DNA from: Virgibacillus sp. SK37
GTDB taxonomy: Bacteria > Bacillota > Bacilli > Bacillales > Amphibacillaceae
DNA length: 64,000 nucleotides
Assembly: GCF_000725285.1 (NCBI RefSeq)
Contig: NZ_CP007161.1
Coordinates: forward strand, 2,332,213-2,396,212
Reading direction: 5' to 3'
The notes under the pieces were generated by a model. The model saw nothing but the letters and a program-made list of their open reading frames with translations, was not told the DNA's origin and made no database searches. This document shows positions 1-8,192 of this stretch, piece after piece (position 1 is the first letter of the stretch; each line of letters begins with the position of its first letter). The position numbers and the translations under genes are program-made.

Positions 1-429
1 AAAAACAGCCAAGATGAAGAAATAGCTGCTAAATATAACTTACGTGCCGGAGTAGGGTTAGCCGCTCCACAATTAGGGATTAACAAACGCTTAATTGCTG
101 TTCATTTTGAAGACCCAGCAGGAAAGCAATACAGCTATGGTCTTGCAAATCCGAAAATAGTTAGCCATTCAGTAGAAAAATCTTACCTATCATCAGGAGA
201 AGGTTGCTTGTCTGTTGACCGAAATGTGGAAGGTTATGTCCCTCGTAATACCAGAATTACTGTAAAAGCAATTGATAATGAAAACAACCCAATTAAATTG
301 AGGTTAAAAGGTTATGCTGCCATCGTGGTACAGCATGAAATCGACCATCTTAATGGGATCATGTTTTATGATCATATTAATAAAGAGAACCCTTTTTTAG
401 TTCCTGATAATGCTAAACCAGTTGAATAG
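1..429 (+). CDS. def: Peptide deformylase, C-terminal part (5' end outside window)
   Basis: Removes the formyl group from the N-terminal methionine of nascent proteins in the cytoplasm. The open frame runs from base 1, so the start lies upstream of the window. All three deformylase motifs are visible: GVGLAAPQ near bases 49-72, EGCLS near 199-213, and HEIDH near 334-348, which supplies the two metal-ligand histidines and the catalytic glutamate. A shorter reading from the ATG at 208 would lose motif 1 and cut into motif 2, so it is not the start. Convergent with the HAD phosphatase gene downstream; a strong hairpin separates them. Same order as def/ykrA in Bacillus. Identification is secure. 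Confidence 0.95.
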   Translation, partial: KNSQDEEIAAKYNLRAGVGLAAPQLGINKRLIAVHFEDPAGKQYSYGLANPKIVSHSVEKSYLSSGEGCLSVDRNVEGYVPRNTRITVKAIDNENNPIKLRLKGYAAIVVQHEIDHLNGIMFYDHINKENPFLVPDNAKPVE

Positions 430-490
430 AAATATCCAAAATACGGACATTACCGATAGGTTCTAAATTATATAGTTCTCTAAACAAATG

Positions 491-530
491 TAAAGCGAAG
501 CTATTTCGATATCAAAATAGCTTCGCTTTG
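491..530. terminator. Bidirectional terminator between def and ykrA
   Basis: A 15-bp perfect stem (492-506 with 515-529) with an 8-nt loop lies between two convergent genes. Its arms begin with AAA and end with TTT, so it can work for both transcripts. Confidence 0.8.
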
Positions 531-548
531 TTCTTTTGTAAATCCTTC

Positions 549-1319
549 TTAGATAAGCCCTAAATGTTTTAACCCGTTGTATATCCCGTTTTGATCTACT
601 TCATCCGTTACATAATCTGCAACTTTTTTAAGAGGAGGTACACCATTTCCCATGGACACGCCGGTACCTACTTCCTTTATCATCTCGATATCATTAAGCC
701 CGTCTCCAAAAGCAAGAGAGTTCTCGAGTTTTAATCCACTTGCTTCCACAATTTTTTTTACTCCGACTGCTTTGGAGCCTCCCCCAGGCAAAACGTCACA
801 TGAGTAATCATGCCAGCGAATAAAGTGAAAAGCATCATCTTTTGGAATAAATGGAACTTCTTCGTTTTCCTCACAAAATAATAATGCCTGGTATATTTTA
901 TGTTTATCCTTAAATGTAAGGTCAACCTCCGGATAATCATGTTTTAAACTACCAAGACTTTTACTGATAAAAGGATGTTCCTTTTCAGAAGCTTTCATTT
1001 CTTTCTCATTCATAAAGACCATTGGGAAGTTTTTGGTGGATGCTTGCTCATAAAGCATTGTTAATTCTTTTTGCCCCAGAGGGTTTTCATATATAACCTT
1101 TCCTTCGAACATGACATATTGACCATTAAAGCTGACAAAAGTATCAACACCGAGCTCTTCCCTTAGCGAAGCAAACATAAAGGGAGCCCTTCCCGTAGCA
1201 ATGGCGACATAAACATCATTTCTTTTTAATTCATCAATAGCTAGCTTCGTCGACGTGGGAATCTCTTTATCGTGATTCAAAAGTGTCCCATCTATATCAA
1301 AAAAGACAATTTTTTTCAT
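549..1319 (-). CDS. ykrA: Cof-type HAD phosphatase (YkrA-like)
   Basis: Haloacid dehalogenase superfamily IIB (Cof) hydrolase of 256 residues, expected to dephosphorylate small phosphorylated metabolites in the cytoplasm; the substrate is not known. Motif I is DIDGTLL near residues 8-14, with the nucleophile and acid/base aspartates. Motif IV is GDGLNDIEM near residues 205-213, and the IIB cap lies between them. The start ATG at 1319 has AAGGAG just upstream. It sits opposite def, as ykrA does in Bacillus. No defects are visible. The family is certain; the orthology is likely from synteny. Confidence 0.85.
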   Translation of the reverse strand: MKKIVFFDIDGTLLNHDKEIPTSTKLAIDELKRNDVYVAIATGRAPFMFASLREELGVDTFVSFNGQYVMFEGKVIYENPLGQKELTMLYEQASTKNFPMVFMNEKEMKASEKEHPFISKSLGSLKHDYPEVDLTFKDKHKIYQALLFCEENEEVPFIPKDDAFHFIRWHDYSCDVLPGGGSKAVGVKKIVEASGLKLENSLAFGDGLNDIEMIKEVGTGVSMGNGVPPLKKVADYVTDEVDQNGIYNGLKHLGLI

Positions 1320-1547
1320 AATTATTAACTCCTTTTTAAATAATGTATAAGAATCTACTCTCTGTAAAAAAATAAGTATAACAATGATTTAACTAAAGTT
1401 CAGTATACGATGCAAAAAAAATATTTCTATAAATAATGTATTTTTATTTCAAAATTCCTTAAATCATACTATACTATAAATAAGAGGGATTGGACGGTAG
1501 AATGTTTTGCTGCTTTTCTTAATATATGAAAGGAGCTGTATGTCCCC

Positions 1548-1643
1548 ATGTTAAAACGCCTAAAAGAAAAGCTAAAGAAACGTTGGAAAGATTTTTTAGG
1601 CCAAGGACGAGTACCTACAACTTGTGAGAAAGACTGCCAATAA
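1548..1643 (+). CDS. Possible small cationic protein, 31 aa
   Basis: A short ORF not recognised as any known family. Its N-terminal 18 residues (MLKRLKEKLKKRWKDFLG) would form a strongly basic amphipathic helix, followed by a hydrophilic tail with two cysteines (TTCEKDCQ). AAAGGAG lies at 1529-1535, about 12 nt before the ATG, which is rather far. An ATG at 1540 is closer but terminates after four codons. It lies alone in the otherwise empty 458-base gap before rpoY. Coding status is uncertain. Confidence 0.4.
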   Translation: MLKRLKEKLKKRWKDFLGQGRVPTTCEKDCQ

Positions 1644-1777
1644 GAGTACCAATCGCTAAGGGGAAAGTTGTTAAAGTGGGAGTACGGAATTAACTAACAA
1701 TATTAATAATAACGGATAAATAGCTATATGTAATTTTTATAATAAAATAGAAATGGAAAATTGATAGGAGAGATGAG

Positions 1778-1987
1778 ATGATTTTTAAAGTTTTATATCA
1801 GGAATTACCTGGTGAAATACCTGTTCGTGAAAGAACATTAAGTACCTATGTAGAAGCCGAGTCTGTGCGGGAAGTTCGGTCTAAATTAAGTGATCGTAAT
1901 TATAATATTGAGTATGTTCATGAACTGGATCAGGCACATCTGGAATATGAAAAGCAATCCGAAGATTTTAAATTGGAGAATGTATAG
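1778..1987 (+). CDS. rpoY: RNA polymerase epsilon subunit
   Basis: Small accessory subunit of RNA polymerase found in Firmicutes (RpoY/YkzG family, formerly DUF1447). The 69-residue length, the MIFKVLYQE start and the central [11 protein letters not shown] stretch fit the family. The ATG has TAGGAGAG seven bases upstream. The gene ends three bases before rnjA, so the two are almost certainly co-transcribed, as in Bacillus subtilis. Identification rests on size, sequence and position and is secure. Confidence 0.92.
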   Translation: MIFKVLYQELPGEIPVRERTLSTYVEAESVREVRSKLSDRNYNIEYVHELDQAHLEYEKQSEDFKLENV

Positions 1988-1990
1988 ACA

Positions 1991-3658
1991 ATGAAGTTTG
2001 TAAAAAATGATCAAGCAGCAGTATTTGCACTTGGAGGTCTCGGAGAAATTGGTAAAAACACGTATGGTGTTCAATTTCAGGATGAGATTATTCTAATTGA
2101 TGCCGGTATCAAATTCCCAGAAGATGAACTATTGGGAATTGATTATGTCATCCCTGATTATACCTATTTGGTGCAAAACCAAGATAAAATAAAAGGATTG
2201 TTTGTAACTCACGGACATGAAGACCATATTGGGGGGATCCCCTATCTTCTCCGTGAAATTAATGTGCCTATATATGCCGGTAAACTCGCACTCGGCTTAA
2301 TTCGTAATAAACTTGAGGAACATGGTTTATTAAGAAATGCGAAATTAAACCCAATTAAAGAAGACGATATTATTAAATTCCGTAAAACATCCGTTAGTTT
2401 CTTCAGGACAACTCATAGTATTCCTGATTCATTTGGTATTGTAGTTAAAACCCCTCCCGGTAACATTGTACACACTGGTGATTTTAAATTCGACTTCACC
2501 CCTGTAGGAGAGCCCGCTAATCTAACCAAAATGGCAGAAATAGGCAAAGAAGGCGTACTTTGCTTACTTTCAGATAGTACCAATAGTGAAGTTCCGGGCT
2601 TTACCATGTCCGAACGAGTTGTTGGCGATAGTATAAATGATATATTCAGTAGAGTAGATGGAAGATTGATCTTTGCTACCTTTGCCTCTAATATATATCG
2701 GTTACAACAAGTAGTAGAAGCTGCTGTCAAACATAATCGAAAAGTAGCTGTCTTTGGTCGTAGCATGGAATCAGCAATTAATCTTGGACAAGAACTAGGT
2801 TATATCCAAGCTCCTAAAGATACGTTCATTGAAGCGAATCAAATTAATCGTTTTCCAGCCCAGGAGGTAACAATTTTATGTACTGGTTCTCAAGGGGAAC
2901 CAATGGCTGCCCTTTCTCGAATTGCGAACGGGACACATAGACAAATTCAGATTATCCCTGGAGACACCGTTGTATTTTCCTCTTCACCAATCCCTGGGAA
3001 TACAGTAAGTGTTGGTAGAACAATTAATAAATTGTATCGTGCAGGCGCAGATGTTATTCATGGCAAACTAAGCAACATCCATACATCTGGTCACGGAAGC
3101 CAGGAAGAACAAAAGTTAATGCTCAGACTAATTAAGCCGAAATATTTCTTACCAATACACGGGGAATACAGAATGCTTAAAGAGCATATTAAACTTGCCG
3201 CTGCTTGTGATGTAGACCCATCACAATCCTTTGTTATGGACAATGGAGATGTTTTAGCACTGGGTAAAGATAGTGCGGCTATTGCAGGGAAAATCCCTTC
3301 CGGTTCCGTTTATGTAGATGGAAGCGGCATTGGCGATATAGGAAACATCGTGTTACGAGATCGAAGAATATTATCTGAAGAAGGTCTGGTTATTGTAGTA
3401 GTTAGTATTAATATGAAAGAATTTAAAATTGCATCAGGGCCTGATATTATATCTCGTGGCTTCGTATATATGCGAGAATCTGAGGACTTAATTAATGAAG
3501 CACAGAAACTTGTTGCTAAACATTTGAATAAAGTGATGGAAAGAAAAACGACACAATGGTCAGAGATCAAAAATGAGATTACGGATACAATCGCTCCTTT
3601 CTTATATGAGAGAACTAAGCGTCGACCAATGGTATTACCAATCATAATGGAAGTATAA
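1991..3658 (+). CDS. rnjA: Ribonuclease J1
   Basis: Metallo-beta-lactamase/beta-CASP ribonuclease with 5'-3' exonuclease and endonuclease activity; the central RNA turnover enzyme of Bacillales. It has 555 residues, the usual length. The zinc motif HGHEDH is at residues 74-79, and further ligands are seen in HTGD (near 157) and HTSGHGS in the beta-CASP part (near 365). The C-terminal dimerisation region ends in the KRRPMVLP segment typical of J1. It is translated three bases after rpoY. A terminator follows at once. High confidence; RNase J2 is less likely because of the rpoY neighbour. Confidence 0.96.
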   Translation: MKFVKNDQAAVFALGGLGEIGKNTYGVQFQDEIILIDAGIKFPEDELLGIDYVIPDYTYLVQNQDKIKGLFVTHGHEDHIGGIPYLLREINVPIYAGKLALGLIRNKLEEHGLLRNAKLNPIKEDDIIKFRKTSVSFFRTTHSIPDSFGIVVKTPPGNIVHTGDFKFDFTPVGEPANLTKMAEIGKEGVLCLLSDSTNSEVPGFTMSERVVGDSINDIFSRVDGRLIFATFASNIYRLQQVVEAAVKHNRKVAVFGRSMESAINLGQELGYIQAPKDTFIEANQINRFPAQEVTILCTGSQGEPMAALSRIANGTHRQIQIIPGDTVVFSSSPIPGNTVSVGRTINKLYRAGADVIHGKLSNIHTSGHGSQEEQKLMLRLIKPKYFLPIHGEYRMLKEHIKLAAACDVDPSQSFVMDNGDVLALGKDSAAIAGKIPSGSVYVDGSGIGDIGNIVLRDRRILSEEGLVIVVVSINMKEFKIASGPDIISRGFVYMRESEDLINEAQKLVAKHLNKVMERKTTQWSEIKNEITDTIAPFLYERTKRRPMVLPIIMEV

Positions 3659-3664
3659 ATATAG

Positions 3665-3700
3665 AAAAAGACACGAACAAATTGATGTTCGTGTCTTTTT
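3665..3700. terminator. Terminator between rnjA and pyruvate oxidase gene
   Basis: A 15-bp perfect stem (3665-3679 with 3686-3700) with a 6-nt loop, ending in TTTTT on the plus strand and beginning with AAAAA, so it can serve both convergent genes. Confidence 0.85.
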
Positions 3701-3741
3701 ATGCGGCTCTAACGTTTGGGTATCACTTAAAATTTGAGCTA

Positions 3742-5457
3742 TTATAATCGCTGAATCACCTGGTTTATGTCAGGGAATTCCACTTTCTTATTTTGAAAAA
3801 AGTTTTTTATCATAAACTGACTATAGTTTACTGCCTGATTATAGGTGATTTTACCCGGTAAAGGAGCAATATTCTCAATTTCTACATCAATAATTGCTGG
3901 TCTGTCTGAAAGAAATGCCTGTTGCATTTTTGTATTTATATCATCACCTGCAGTAATTCGATACCCTTCTCCGCCGCACGCTTCTGCAAAAGCAGCAAAG
4001 TCCATTTCTCCAAGTTCAGTATTGTAATTTATATGCCCCATCTCTTGCTGTTCATATTTAATCATTCCTATTTTGCTATTATTTAATATAATTACTTTGA
4101 TAGGTAAATTATATTTTACTGCAGTGACAAAATCATGCATTACCATGGTGAAGCCTCCATCTCCACAAATAGCAACAACCTGCTTATCAGGATAAGCAAC
4201 TTGTGAAGCAATCGCCCCTGGTAAACCTGCCCCCATTGTTGCCAACCTACCAGAAATAAGGAACTGTTGGTTAACGAATGGAAAATAGCGTACTGTCCAG
4301 ACTGTTACATTGCCTACGTCAACTGCAACAATGGCATCCTTTTTAACTACATCTTCTAATGCATACATCACTTGTGGAGCCTGAAGTGGCTCATGTTGTT
4401 CTTTTTTTGTTTTAAGAATGTGTGTATGCCAAGCTTTCATTTTTTTCTGGTATTTTTGCAGATATGAACGCTCATCATGCTCCTCAACCAATAATTGAAG
4501 CTGGGGAAGGATTCGATTGCAATCCCCTACAAGACCCTCATTAATTGGATAAAAGTCTCCCAATTTCCCTGGATCCATTTCAATTTGGATTGCCTTCGCA
4601 TTATCTGGTAAAAAGTCTCTATATGGAAAGGTGGTGCCAACTAAAATTAATAAATCACTTTCCATCATAGCTTCAAATGCAGGCTTTGTTCCTATTTGAC
4701 CATGTTGTCCAAGATTTAATTCGTGATGATCGGGGATTACTCCTTTTCCCAGAAGACTTAGTACTATAGGAGATTTAATTTTCTCAGCAAATTGGAGCAA
4801 TTCTTTACTTGCTCCCTTTACTCCCCTTCCTGCGAGTATAATTGGTTTCTCTGATTGATTAATTAGTTCTGCTGCTTTTGATATTGCTTGTTGATCAGGC
4901 TGTACTAATGGTTCTTTATAGGTTGGAGCAGTTAGTGGTTTATCCAGCTTATGTTGCTCTGCAAATAGATTGTCAGGGACAACTAATACAGCAGGTCCTT
5001 TCTTAGCATAAGCCGTACGGATTGCCATATTTAATAAGTCAGGCAGTTGTTCTGAAGAAGTTGCTTGTTCATTAAATACAGCTACGTCATCGAACATCCT
5101 AGCAAGATTTATTTCTTGAAATGCGTTTGTACCTACTTGTTCATTTGTAACTTGACCTACGAGAGCCAATACAGGTACTCCGTCTAATTTAGCGTCATAC
5201 AACCCATTTAACAAGTGCACAGCACCAGGTCCTGCTATCGAAAGACAAACACCAATATTGCCTGTGAGCTTTGCATAAGAACTAGCAGCTAATGCACCTA
5301 CTTCTTCATGACGAATTTGAATGAAATTAATATTTTTTTCTTCTTTTCGTAAGTCATCGATTAGCTCATTAATGGAATCGCCTGGCATCCCATAAATATG
5401 GTTAATATCCCATTCTTGTAGTAGATCTGTTACTATTTCACCTGTTCTCTTCTGCAT
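3742..5457 (-). CDS. ydaP: Thiamine-diphosphate-dependent pyruvate oxidase (YdaP-like)
   Basis: ThDP-, FAD- and Mg-dependent enzyme of the acetolactate synthase/pyruvate oxidase superfamily. It probably converts pyruvate to acetate or acetyl phosphate. In 571 residues the order is N-terminal ThDP Pyr domain with the glutamate in RHEEVGA (near 50), central nucleotide domain, and C-terminal PP domain with GDGGFTM ... NN (about 425-455), the ThDP/Mg motif. Size matches B. subtilis YdaP. A pyruvate decarboxylase or quinone-linked PoxB function cannot be excluded from sequence alone. ATG 5457 has AAAGGA about ten bases upstream. It is a monocistronic unit between two terminators. Confidence 0.85.
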   Translation of the reverse strand: MQKRTGEIVTDLLQEWDINHIYGMPGDSINELIDDLRKEEKNINFIQIRHEEVGALAASSYAKLTGNIGVCLSIAGPGAVHLLNGLYDAKLDGVPVLALVGQVTNEQVGTNAFQEINLARMFDDVAVFNEQATSSEQLPDLLNMAIRTAYAKKGPAVLVVPDNLFAEQHKLDKPLTAPTYKEPLVQPDQQAISKAAELINQSEKPIILAGRGVKGASKELLQFAEKIKSPIVLSLLGKGVIPDHHELNLGQHGQIGTKPAFEAMMESDLLILVGTTFPYRDFLPDNAKAIQIEMDPGKLGDFYPINEGLVGDCNRILPQLQLLVEEHDERSYLQKYQKKMKAWHTHILKTKKEQHEPLQAPQVMYALEDVVKKDAIVAVDVGNVTVWTVRYFPFVNQQFLISGRLATMGAGLPGAIASQVAYPDKQVVAICGDGGFTMVMHDFVTAVKYNLPIKVIILNNSKIGMIKYEQQEMGHINYNTELGEMDFAAFAEACGGEGYRITAGDDINTKMQQAFLSDRPAIIDVEIENIAPLPGKITYNQAVNYSQFMIKNFFQNKKVEFPDINQVIQRL

Positions 5458-5521
5458 TAGAATGCATCCTTTCCTTAAATCTAATATAACGTCTACTATG
5501 TTCTATTACCTTAATTACATA

Positions 5522-5556
5522 TAAAAAAACCCTCTCTTCGATAAGAAAAAGGGTTT
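5522..5556 (-). terminator. Terminator of ktrC
   Basis: On the minus strand a hairpin (AAACCCT paired with AGGGTTT) is followed by a run of T. It lies just downstream of the ktrC stop and ahead of the pyruvate oxidase gene. Confidence 0.7.
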
Positions 5557-5572
5557 GTTAACTTATGTATAA

Positions 5573-6238
5573 TTAATCATCGATTACCAAGTGTTTTTCA
5601 AAACGAGATATGTCTTTATCAGCACCAATAACAATAAGCACATCATCTTCTTTTAAAACATCCTCAGCACTTGGCGATACATTGATTTCCTTTCCTTGTT
5701 TTATAGCAACAACGTTACAACCGTAATTGGCACGGATATCCAAGTCAATAAGAGTTTTCCCAACCATTTTATTACCAGCTTTCACTTCCACAATACTGTG
5801 GTCATCAGAAAGTTCCAGGTAATCCAGTATATTATTTGAAATAATATTGTGGGCAATTCTCTTTCCCATATCTCTTTCTGGATGCACAACATGATCAGCA
5901 CCAATTTTATTCAATATTTTTTCGTGATAATCATTTTGAGCCTTAACTGTTATTTTTTTGATTCCAAGATCTGTAAGAATAACAGTCGTTAAAATACTAG
6001 CCTGAATATTATCTCCAATCGCTACAATAACATGATCAATATTTTTAATACCCAATTCTTTTAGTGAAACTTCATCTGTTGAATCTGCAATCACGGCGTG
6101 TGAAGCAATGTTCTTATATTCATTCACTTTATCTTCGTCATTATCAATTGCCAAGACTTCCATGCCTTCCATACTTAATTCGCGACAAATACTACCACCA
6201 AACCGGCCTAATCCAATTACCGCAAAGTCTCGTTTCAT
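5573..6238 (-). CDS. ktrC: Potassium channel gating subunit KtrC
   Basis: Cytosolic RCK-ring subunit that gates a Ktr potassium uptake channel, binding ATP/ADP in the N-terminal domain and c-di-AMP in the C-terminal RCK_C domain (known for the family). The Rossmann motif GLGRFGGS lies at residues 9-16. The RCK_C domain covers roughly residues 135-221. The frame is open 35 codons upstream, but the start at 6238 has GGAGGA correctly placed and gives 221 residues, the KtrC length. The membrane partner is probably the KtrD-like gene at 31983-33347. Regulation: a perfect palindrome lies just upstream (6257-6280). Confidence 0.92.
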   Translation of the reverse strand: MKRDFAVIGLGRFGGSICRELSMEGMEVLAIDNDEDKVNEYKNIASHAVIADSTDEVSLKELGIKNIDHVIVAIGDNIQASILTTVILTDLGIKKITVKAQNDYHEKILNKIGADHVVHPERDMGKRIAHNIISNNILDYLELSDDHSIVEVKAGNKMVGKTLIDLDIRANYGCNVVAIKQGKEINVSPSAEDVLKEDDVLIVIGADKDISRFEKHLVIDD

Positions 6239-6256
6239 CCTGCTTCCTCCATTAAT

Positions 6257-6280
6257 ATGTATGATAGGTCTATCATACAT
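6257..6280. promoter_or_regulatory. Perfect 11-bp palindrome upstream of ktrC
   Basis: ATGTATGATAG and its exact complement are separated by two bases. The site ends about 18 bases before the ktrC start codon, upstream of its ribosome binding site. No U-run follows, so an operator is more likely than a terminator. The binding protein is unknown. Confidence 0.45.
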
Positions 6281-6290
6281 GAGAAACGCA

Positions 6291-6319
6291 AAAAGGAGCA
6301 ACTGTCTGCTGCTCCTTAA
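6291..6319 (-). terminator. Terminator of the ABC exporter operon
   Basis: An 8-bp stem (6293-6300 with 6310-6317) is followed on the minus strand by TTTT, 14 bases past the stop of the second exporter gene. Confidence 0.7.
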
Positions 6320-6332
6320 AATGAATTTTAAC

Positions 6333-8168
6333 CTATATTGCATCCAACATCTGGAATTGAGATTTCACTAGACCAAAATACTCCCCTTGCTTCTTCATTA
6401 AATCTGAATGACTACCTCTTTCAAGTATCTTTCCGTTTTCCAATACAAATATTGTGTCTGCTTCCCGGATCGTTGATAGTCTATGGGCAATTATTATTGC
6501 TGTTCTACCCTTAAGTAGTTTTGCCAGCGCCTGTTGTATTTTCACTTCTGTTTCAGTATCAATACTGGCAGTAGCTTCATCCAAAATTAGAATACTAGGG
6601 TCAGCTAATAATGCACGTGCAAAAGATAATAATTGTCTTTCTCCAGCAGATAAGATATTTCCTCTTTCTTCTACCTCTGTATAATAACCATTAGCCAACC
6701 GTTGTATAAACCCATCTGCGCCTACTACCTTGGCCGCCTCGATCACGTCTTCATTTGAAGCATTTGGTTGACCAAAGCGAATATTTTCCATTATCGTCCC
6801 AGAAAAAATGAACGTATCCTGTAACACTACGCTGATTTTTTGTCGTAGACTGTTTACATTGACATCCTGTAGATCATACCCATCAATCTTCACCTGCCCT
6901 TGGGTGGGATCATAAAAACGACTGATCAAATTCGCAATTGTGGACTTACCACTACCAGTATGGCCAACAAGTGCAACCGTTTGGCCTTTCTTAATTTCTA
7001 AGGATATATCATGGAGAGCAATTCGTTTTTCATTATAAGCAAATCTTACTTTATCAAACTCAATAGTACCTTCCATTGTTTTAAACCGATGGGCGTTTTC
7101 TTTTTCTTTCACATTAGGTTGTTCATCCAAGAATTCAAATATTCTTTCAGATGCAGCCATCGCCATTAACAATTGATTATACATTTGACCCAATCGAGAA
7201 ATTGGTTCCCAGAACATTCCCAGAAAGAAAGCGAAAGTTACAAATGTACCAATTTCAATACCTCCATTTGCTGGCCCAAGTATTATTAGATGTGCTCCAT
7301 AAGAAATCAGAATCACCGTACCTAGCGCATTACTCATTTCTACAAATGGGCGAAACATTGCGCTCTTCTTCGTGGCTTCGCGCCAGCTATTAAAGTTATC
7401 CCAATTTAAACCATTAAAGAATTCTGCATTTTCTTCCTCTTGGGAAAAGGATTGGGTGATCCTAACTCCTTGTAGTCCTTCATTCAAATGAGAATTCATC
7501 CGAGATTGCTGAATACGCACTTGCTGCCAGGATTTTCGAATGTTTCTTCTTAGTTTAGTGGAAATATAGAACATCAGTGGGATAACCACCATAATAGCTA
7601 TCGCTAGCTTAGGACTTAGTACAAAGAGAATTACAATAATACCTGTTAACATTACTACATCCATTAACAAATTAATTATTCCATTGGTAAATAGTTCTTG
7701 TAATGAGTTAATATCATTCATTATTCTCACTAAAATGGATCCTGCTGAGCGTGTATCAAAGAAACGATGTGATAAACGCTGCACATGGGAAAATAAATGA
7801 TGTCGCAAGTCATAAATAACATTTTGACCTAGTATATTTACCCATTTTATCCGAAATGTATTACCTATATAGCTTAATATATATAAGATAGCTATTCCAA
7901 TTACCAAGTATGTGAGCATCGTCGTATCACTATTTTTTATCGCTATGTCAATAGCAACCTTACCAATTAGAATCGGGACAATTAACCTGACAGCAGTTGA
8001 TACCAGCATCGCTATTATAGCCCCAGGTAAGTACGTTTTTGAATAAGGCTTCAAGTAAACAAGCAAGCGCCATAGTTGCTTCCAATTAAAAGGCTTTTCT
8101 ATTGCTAAATCTACGGTATAATGAAACCTTTTAAGATGTGGGCTTATTTTCTTCTCTTTCGTGCTCAT
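6333..8168 (-). CDS. ABC exporter half-transporter, catalytic subunit (YknV/YfiC-like)
   Basis: Membrane exporter subunit of 611 residues: six-helix transmembrane domain (about 35-330) followed by an ATPase domain. Visible motifs are Walker A GHTGSGKST, signature LSAGERQ (a changed LSGGQ) and Walker B ILILDEATASID with the catalytic glutamate. It should pair with the product of the upstream gene, whose Walker B lacks that glutamate, giving one good and one degenerate ATP site. The frame also allows a TTG at 8180, but that codon touches the GGAGG at 8181-8185, so ATG 8168 is preferred, 12 bases from it. Sizes of the two genes resemble YknU/YknV of B. subtilis. The substrate is unknown. Confidence 0.85.
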   Translation of the reverse strand: MSTKEKKISPHLKRFHYTVDLAIEKPFNWKQLWRLLVYLKPYSKTYLPGAIIAMLVSTAVRLIVPILIGKVAIDIAIKNSDTTMLTYLVIGIAILYILSYIGNTFRIKWVNILGQNVIYDLRHHLFSHVQRLSHRFFDTRSAGSILVRIMNDINSLQELFTNGIINLLMDVVMLTGIIVILFVLSPKLAIAIMVVIPLMFYISTKLRRNIRKSWQQVRIQQSRMNSHLNEGLQGVRITQSFSQEEENAEFFNGLNWDNFNSWREATKKSAMFRPFVEMSNALGTVILISYGAHLIILGPANGGIEIGTFVTFAFFLGMFWEPISRLGQMYNQLLMAMAASERIFEFLDEQPNVKEKENAHRFKTMEGTIEFDKVRFAYNEKRIALHDISLEIKKGQTVALVGHTGSGKSTIANLISRFYDPTQGQVKIDGYDLQDVNVNSLRQKISVVLQDTFIFSGTIMENIRFGQPNASNEDVIEAAKVVGADGFIQRLANGYYTEVEERGNILSAGERQLLSFARALLADPSILILDEATASIDTETEVKIQQALAKLLKGRTAIIIAHRLSTIREADTIFVLENGKILERGSHSDLMKKQGEYFGLVKSQFQMLDAI

Positions 8169-8192
8169 GGAAATATACAACCTCCTTTATAT

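Noticed and set aside
208-429. Peptide deformylase start at ATG 208
   Set aside because: This would remove the GVGLAAPQ motif, which is intact upstream in the same frame.
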